A stretch of DNA of 6,425 nt from Campylobacteraceae bacterium. GTDB taxonomy: Bacteria > Campylobacterota > Campylobacteria > Campylobacterales > Sulfurovaceae. Below, one piece after another: positions 5,634 to 6,425 of the stretch. Position numbers and translations under genes: made by a program. Under the pieces are notes generated by a model. That model had not been told where the DNA came from and searched no databases. It was given only the letters and a program-made list of their open reading frames with translations. The stretch spans positions 1 through 6,425 of the forward strand of contig JAMOSA010000134.1 in NCBI GenBank assembly GCA_027063325.1, read 5' to 3'. The number at the start of each line of letters is the position of its first letter. Position 1 is the first letter of the stretch.

Positions 5634-5814
5634 CCAAGATAAAAAATTTATTAGGAGATGGCACTTTAGTCCCATATCAAAAATCATCATAATCAACAAA
5701 ATTTGTGTTATGATATTTTTCTCTATTATGGTACTATCTCCTTTTTATCCGAGACTCAGGTTAAATATTGCTGTAGTGGTTATTTTGGCTTCTTTGCTTC
5801 ATCTTCTTTCATTT

Positions 5815-5840
5815 GGTGATTTTGGAATAAAGTAATCACC
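5815..5840. terminator. Hairpin downstream of glmS, possible bidirectional terminator
   Basis: GGTGATT (5815-5821) and AATCACC (5834-5840) form a perfect 7-bp stem with a 12-base loop, 10 bases past the glmS stop. On the + strand TATTTGCTT follows. On the - strand AAATGAAAG follows, so there is no T-run for glmS itself. The bases from 5765 to 5814 show no other feature I can support. Confidence 0.35.
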
Positions 5841-5850
5841 TATTTGCTTA

Positions 5851-6425
5851 CTATTCAACTGTTACACTTTTTGCCAAATTTCGTGGCATATCTACATCAT
5901 TACCAAGTCTTATAGAAATTTCAAGTGCAAGTAGTTGCAATACTACCATCATCTCAAAAAACTCAAGCATAGGATGTTGAGCAAATTTGGTAGCTATATA
6001 ATCATCAGCCAACTCAAAAGGTTCAGAGGATATTGCTAGTATTGTAGCATCTCTGGCACTAAGCTCTTCTACATTTGATTTTATCTTATCATACAACAAA
6101 CTTTTTGGCATCAAAGCAATTGTAAAGAGTTCACTATCAGCCAATGCAATAGGACCATGCTTCATCTCACCAGCTGGATACCCCTCTGCGTGTAGATAGC
6201 TTATCTCTTTGAGTTTCAAAGCTCCCTCAAGTGCTAGAGGATAGAATATATCTCTACCAATAAAAAAGAATCCATGACCATGTAGGTATCTTTTGGAGAG
6301 TCTATATATTCGTTGGTGCAACTGTTCATCTACTATCAATGATTTTGGAGTATGATTCATAGCATCAAGTTCACTTTGAAGTACCTCTTTAGATATTGTA
6401 TTTTTTTGTTGTGCTACATAGATTG
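5851..6425 (-). CDS. glmS: Glutamine-fructose-6-phosphate aminotransferase, C-terminal part (partial)
   Basis: GlmS makes glucosamine-6-phosphate from fructose-6-phosphate and glutamine, the entry step to UDP-GlcNAc for peptidoglycan and lipopolysaccharide, in the cytoplasm. About 191 C-terminal residues are present, covering the second SIS sugar-isomerase domain. Its signature LALEGALKLKEISYLHAEGYPAGEMKHGP (about 29 residues) holds the Glu of LKEIS and the His of MKHGP, equivalent to E. coli Glu488 and His504. The C-terminal tail PRNLAKSVTVE carries the Lys equivalent to E. coli Lys603. The frame stays open to the right window edge, so the internal Met at 6360 is not the start. The N-terminal glutaminase domain and first SIS domain lie outside the window. 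Nothing about the visible part is truncated or mutated. Confidence 0.95.
   Translation of the reverse strand, partial: IYVAQQKNTISKEVLQSELDAMNHTPKSLIVDEQLHQRIYRLSKRYLHGHGFFFIGRDIFYPLALEGALKLKEISYLHAEGYPAGEMKHGPIALADSELFTIALMPKSLLYDKIKSNVEELSARDATILAISSEPFELADDYIATKFAQHPMLEFFEMMVVLQLLALEISIRLGNDVDMPRNLAKSVTVE

Larger units (their letters stand above)
5491..5764. mobile_element. 274-bp non-coding element with perfect 15-bp terminal inverted repeats (MITE-like)
   Basis: TTAACCTGAGTCTCG (5491-5505) recurs as its exact reverse complement at 5750-5764. The ends are TTAA on both sides, so the true repeat may be the 11-bp CCTGAGTCTCG with TTAA as target duplication. The right half holds a long imperfect inverted repeat. 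GATAAAAA (5638-5645) pairs with 5742-5749, 5654-5665 with 5730-5741 (transition mismatches only), and 5679-5692 with 5708-5720 (one bulge). No transposase is encoded, so it would move only with help from elsewhere. The element fills most of the 388-bp gap between the Excalibur gene and glmS. I do not recognise a named family. A structured RNA or large attenuator is the alternative. Confidence 0.6.

Noticed and set aside
5614..5835. 73-codon open frame on the + strand starting at GTG
   Set aside because: The start falls inside the REP-like palindrome with no ribosome binding site, and the frame reads through the hairpin arms and the right terminal repeat. It is explained by the repeat element. 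Only the last part could be a gene remnant.
5487..5850. glmS-type ribozyme or riboswitch near glmS
   Set aside because: This stretch is downstream of glmS, not in its leader, and shows no match to the glmS ribozyme core. The upstream side of glmS is outside the window.
6358..6360. Met at 6360 as the start of a short SIS-domain protein
   Set aside because: The same frame is open to the window edge and reads residues expected of GlmS between its SIS domains, so the Met is internal.

Overview
The window is AT-rich and reads as chromosomal DNA of a campylobacterotan (former Epsilonproteobacteria). The evidence is protein relatedness: an ArsR/ArsS-type two-component pair of the Helicobacter kind, a six-cysteine Excalibur domain ending in CERQWC, and a GlmS ending in DVDMPRNLAKSVTVE. 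Promoters with a TATAAT box but no clear -35 also fit. The genus cannot be fixed from this sequence.

Layout. (1) Bases 3-185, + strand: the 3' end of an unidentified membrane-protein gene cut by the window edge. (2) Bases 198-2517, - strand: a tightly packed four-gene operon in the order class I cytochrome c, a 41-residue membrane peptide packed with Cys and His, an OmpR-family response regulator, and its histidine kinase. Every junction overlaps (11, 4 and 11 bp). (3) Bases 2666-3823, - strand: a secreted DUF4214 plus Spherulin-4 (GH135-like) protein. (4) Bases 3913-5462, + strand and divergent from (3): an exported GH3 beta-N-acetylhexosaminidase (NagZ type), coupled through a GTGA overlap to a membrane-anchored or secreted Excalibur-domain protein. 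(5) Bases 5463-5850: a gene-free stretch holding a 274-bp element with perfect 15-bp terminal inverted repeats and nested hairpins. (6) Bases 5851-6425, - strand: the C-terminal part of glmS, cut by the window edge.

How the genes may work together. In the operon a periplasmic electron carrier and a tiny Cys/His protein are co-expressed with a sensor-regulator pair. This suggests a redox-, metal- or heme-linked signalling unit whose signal is unknown. The divergent block (3)/(4) looks like envelope or extracellular amino-sugar glycan processing: an endo-type Spherulin-4 domain, an exo-hexosaminidase and a small calcium-binding-type secreted protein. GlmS makes the precursor of such amino sugars but is separated by the repeat element and need not be functionally linked.

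The two things most worth a second look are the 41-residue CXXCH-containing peptide (2010-2135), too short for usual gene-calling cutoffs but preceded by a near-perfect ribosome binding site, and the inverted-repeat element at 5491-5764, which appears to be a palindromic element with a second sequence inserted in one arm.
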